64,000 nucleotides of DNA from Medicago truncatula (lineage: Eukaryota > Streptophyta > Magnoliopsida > Fabales > Fabaceae): assembly GCF_003473485.1 (NCBI RefSeq), contig NC_053046.1, forward strand, positions 10,178,001 to 10,242,000, given 5' to 3'. The notes under the pieces are model-generated. The model ran no database searches. It had not been told where the DNA came from and saw only the letters and a program-made list of their open reading frames with translations. Made by a program: the position numbers and the translations under genes. Positions within the stretch are counted from its first letter, which is position 1. The number at the start of each line of letters is the position of its first letter. Positions 60,853 to 64,000 of this stretch are shown here, in pieces.

Positions 60853-61532
60853 TCGGTTTAGGAGAAAGGTTTATGCTATATATTTTGTTTGTGTGGAAAA
60901 ATTATGTGGAACAGAGAAGAAGCATATGCGTTCAAATTCTAGTGGTAAGAGCTAGCATTGGAGCCAAAGTGAATCACAAATTCACAATTTAATGTGATTA
61001 TATGGACTTTTTGTTGATGATTTTTTTGTTTGGTAAATAAAAGAAACGACGACAACGCTATTAAAAACTCACATACACAAATGAAATAGTCGAAGTTCGA
61101 ATGCTCACCATAATGTCTGACTTAACAATTTCGACATTTATTGTTCATATAAAAAAATAGCCGGCCACTTTTATTCTTTTTATTGAAATATCAATAGATC
61201 GTTTGTGCCAATTGTTCTTGTTACAAAACTTATTATCAGTTATCATTGTATCGTTGCCTTTAAATAGTATTAATTTTGTATTGATTTAACAACTCCAAAA
61301 CGAAACGAAACTAATCTGAACAAGTTTTGTCACCACAATAATAGCAAAACCAAACAAATCCATACCAAATAATAATTATACGTAAGCTGAGGTCTTTTCA
61401 TTTTATAAGTAAGCAGCATAGTTTAGTTTATGAATTGGTTGATGTGGGACTTGCAGTTTGGTGGAAGTGATTTTTTATATGGTGGTGATCGATCACAACT
61501 GAACCAGATGAAATAACATAGTATCTGTGAGA
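60853..61532. promoter_or_regulatory. JMJ32 upstream region with a repeat fragment
   Basis: No gene. 61395-61453 (TTTCATTTTATAAGTAAGCA, TAGTTTATGAATTGGTTGAT, GTGGGACTTGCAG) is a truncated fourth copy of the LTR/TRIM-like repeat. It ends 80 bp before the JMJ32 start codon, so it probably lies in the promoter or 5' UTR. The rest is AT-rich and unassigned. Confidence 0.5.
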
Positions 61533-62673
61533 ATGAATGAGAAGATAGAAGAACTATGGAGAGAAGTACGAGAATTAAGTCTAGGAAGCAAAAGAAGCAT
61601 AGAACGTTTAGAATCAGCACCAACACCACTCCAATTCCATAGAAACTTCATCACTCCAAACAAACCTTGCATCATCTCCAACTCCATCTCCCATTGGCCC
61701 TCCCTCTCTCTCTGGTCCCACCCTTCTTACCTCACTCAATCCCTCTCTTCCACCACCGTCTCCCTCCATCTCACCCCCACCGGCTCCGCCGACTCTTTAA
61801 CCCCTCTCCCCTCTTCCCCCTCCTCCCTCTGCTTCGCCTCTGCCCATGTCCAAAACCTCCCTTTCCCCGAAGCCCTCCGTCTCATCAACTCCTCTAACCC
61901 TTCCCAATGTGTCGCCTACGCGCAGCAACAGAACGATTGTTTTCGTTCAGAGTATGATTCCATTGTTAAAGATTGTGATCAACATATTGCTTGGGCTACT
62001 GAAGCATTTGGTTTAGAGCCTGAAGCTGTTAATCTTTGGATTGGAAACAAACATTCATCTACTTGGTTTCATAAGGATCATTATGAGAATCTTTATGCTG
62101 TTGTTACTGGTCAAAAACACTTTCTTTTGTTTCCTCCTACTGATGTTCATCGCTTTTATATTCGGAATTACCCTGCTGCTACTTATAAATATTACATGGT
62201 ATGATTCATTACTTTTCTTGTTCATTTCATGGGCTAATTGGATTTATTAAGTTTTCAGCTAAATAAGCTCTCCAGAATAGCTTATCAACTTATAACAAAA
62301 TAGTTTGACCTTATTCTATCTTTTATAAAAATAGCTTATACATATGCCTTAAGCACTTAACTTAGTTGTTTATCCAAACAGGGCCTTGATGGGGGTGTGT
62401 TGTTTAGTTATTTTTAATGATGGGGTTTCTGTTTTAATGTTAAAAGTTTTAACTTTTCGAGATGAAATCATTTGGGGTGTTGTGGATTTTTTTGTAGGAA
62501 ACTGGAGAGTTTGATTTGGAACTTGACAAGCCAACTAGGTATGTGCCTTGGTGTAGTGTGAACCCTTTTCCTTCTCCGGAGAACTTGGAGGACGAGATTT
62601 CAAAGTTTCCTTTATACTTCAATGGCCCTCCACCGTTTGAGTGTACTGTCAAGGCTGGGGAGATTCTTTACTT
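61533..62673 (+). CDS. JMJ32: JmjC-domain protein, JMJ32/JMJD7-like, 5' exons only
   Basis: The coding exons 61533-62198 and 62498-62673 (GT-AG) give 280 residues, with the rest beyond the right edge. The start is the ATG at 61533 (MNEKIEELWREVRELSLG); an upstream GTG extends the frame but is not a likely start. The cupin-like JmjC fold is seen in FITPNKPCIISN, VNLWIGNKHSSTWFHKDHYE and GQKHFLLFPP. The Fe(II)-binding HxD is His180-Asp182, and Lys195 is the likely 2-oxoglutarate contact. PTRYVPWCSVNPFPSPENLE and KAGEILYL are typical of the JMJD7 subgroup. The distal iron-binding His (in the WFHHV motif) must be on the next exon; I do not find it before 64000. The Arabidopsis homologue is reported as an H3K27 demethylase affecting flowering at warm temperature; animal JMJD7 is a lysyl hydroxylase. 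Confidence 0.9.
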
Positions 62674-64000
62674 GTATGATTCTCTTCTTTTGCATTGCAT
62701 CATGTATCTGTTTTTCTTCATCTTTCTTCTGTTGAATGATATTCGCAATATATTTAATTTAGCTGATTTCATAGCGTACCATTTATATTTTATTTACATG
62801 TAAGAAGAAAATGCTGCAGCATTGCATGGCGCATTCCCCCAGTTTTTATGCTATTGCAAATTCATACCATAGTGTGATACCATAATATTCATGATTAAGA
62901 AACTTGGCTTTCCAATATGTCATATCATGCCCATGATACATAAGGTCTTTCTTTCATAAATTACTAGTTACGAAGACCACAAAAATGGCGGAGAATAGAG
63001 CTGTAAAATTCTGTCATGCTTCATTTAGGGAAGATATAAATTAAGATGGGTAGATATATTGATTATGTTCAATTAGAGATGCTGATATGTGATACCTCAT
63101 ACGTACATAACCTGGCTTTGGATTCTGAAGTTGACCAATATCTGAATTACATCTCCATCTAAATTTGGGGATATCAATATAATGTTACTACGCTGTTAAA
63201 ACTTAAAATTTCATAAATCCGTGTGAAGGTTCCCTCATCATGCATTGCATTTTTTGAGTTATTCCATTTTCTCTAACAAAACTATTGAAGTTGATGGTGC
63301 AACCATTAATTTCAGCAGTTTTAATTAGCTTATTGAAATTAATGACACTTGAAAATCTTTACCATACTTAAACCTCCACATATACTAGTGAGTGAATGCA
63401 TGAAATCAATGGAAATTTCTGATTTCTGTCAACCATATGATTGTTGAGACAAGAATCAAACAGAAGGGTTATAGACTTAGCCGTGTTTAATTTACAGATG
63501 ACAAATCAATCATTTACTTCAACTTGCCAAAGTGAGTGAGTTCTGTTAGCTGATAAGCTATACCTGTTAACTGGTTTCAGTACTACATAGCAGTAGTAAG
63601 CAATCCTTCTGTTTTTAGTGCTGCATACACCTATGGCATAGATAACATCACCGCCTAGATAGTCATACAGCATTTACCGATGATTGTTGTCCAACATTTT
63701 TTCCATACAACATAAAGAGTGAATGCATGAAATTGGTGATATGTGTAATTATATTCCAAATCAAGTGATTCTGCCGTCGTCCCCCAACCCTGTTATAAAA
63801 ATAGCAGAAGAAAAATAAGGAATGATCGAACAACTGAACATCCACATTGCACATGGTTTAAGTTACATGCTGAATATATCAGTTGCTTGTCAACATAAAT
63901 GAGAATATTTGGCAACCTCATTTAATTAAACAAGAATTCAGTTATCTCTAATCTTATTGTTGCATGTCCTTTCTGTATATATATAATTATATTATATGTA
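62674..64000 (+). other. JMJ32 intron (presumed) to the window edge
   Basis: The splice donor GTATGATT follows at 62674. No frame with the expected WFHHV or NYWYD motifs is seen to the end of the window, so the remaining exon or exons probably lie further right. The sequence is AT-rich and I see no recognisable transposon. Confidence 0.5.

Noticed and set aside
61667-61897. Pro/Leu/His-rich ORF
   Set aside because: Out-of-frame shadow of JMJ32 exon 1.

Overview
The window is nuclear DNA from a papilionoid legume, most likely Medicago truncatula or a close relative. That is inferred from the AT-rich, MITE/SINE/Helitron-laden intergenic DNA, GT-AG spliced genes, and proteins resembling their legume and Arabidopsis counterparts. 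No species marker was tested. I see no bacterial-type operon, CRISPR array or rRNA.

Five genes look real. (1) The 5' part of a kinesin-like calmodulin-binding protein (KCBP/ZWICHEL) gene runs leftward from 4773 off the left edge; 13 coding exons give 706 residues covering the N-terminal region, MyTH4, FERM and the start of the coiled coil. (2) A complete two-exon cytosolic ribosomal protein L4 gene lies at 12385-14998 (+), 408 residues, with site II and telo-box promoter motifs. (3) A complete three-exon heavy-metal-associated isoprenylated plant protein lies at 38440-37313 (-), 145 residues, ending in the CaaX box CSIM. (4) A complete six-exon RUS1-like (DUF647) gene lies at 42367-48607 (+), 580 residues. 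(5) The first two coding exons of a JMJ32/JMJD7-like JmjC protein start at 61533 (+); the rest lies beyond the right edge.

Region by region: 1-5500 is KCBP with MITEs in its introns. 5500-12200 holds SINEs, a decayed LINE (minus strand) and a local duplication split by an LTR-like insert. 15000-37300 is a long gene desert with two hAT-type nonautonomous elements, two long LTR-like blocks, Helitron termini, a 1.3-kb tandem duplication and a broken 3'-5' exonuclease-like gene. 38500-42300 has SINE and LINE relics. The RUS1 introns carry an Au-type SINE and several MITEs.

52000-60850 is a graveyard on the minus strand: three copies of Rab escort protein (REP) exon fragments and a frameshifted, truncated LRR-XII receptor kinase. 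It separates RUS1 from JMJ32, whose Arabidopsis counterparts are, from memory, immediate neighbours (At3g45890 and At3g45880). This looks like an ancestral gene pair pushed apart by pseudogenes and repeats. I found no convincing undescribed system; the most informative signals are this split gene pair, the REP fragment array, and the Helitron/tandem-duplication complex at 21.9-31.9 kb.
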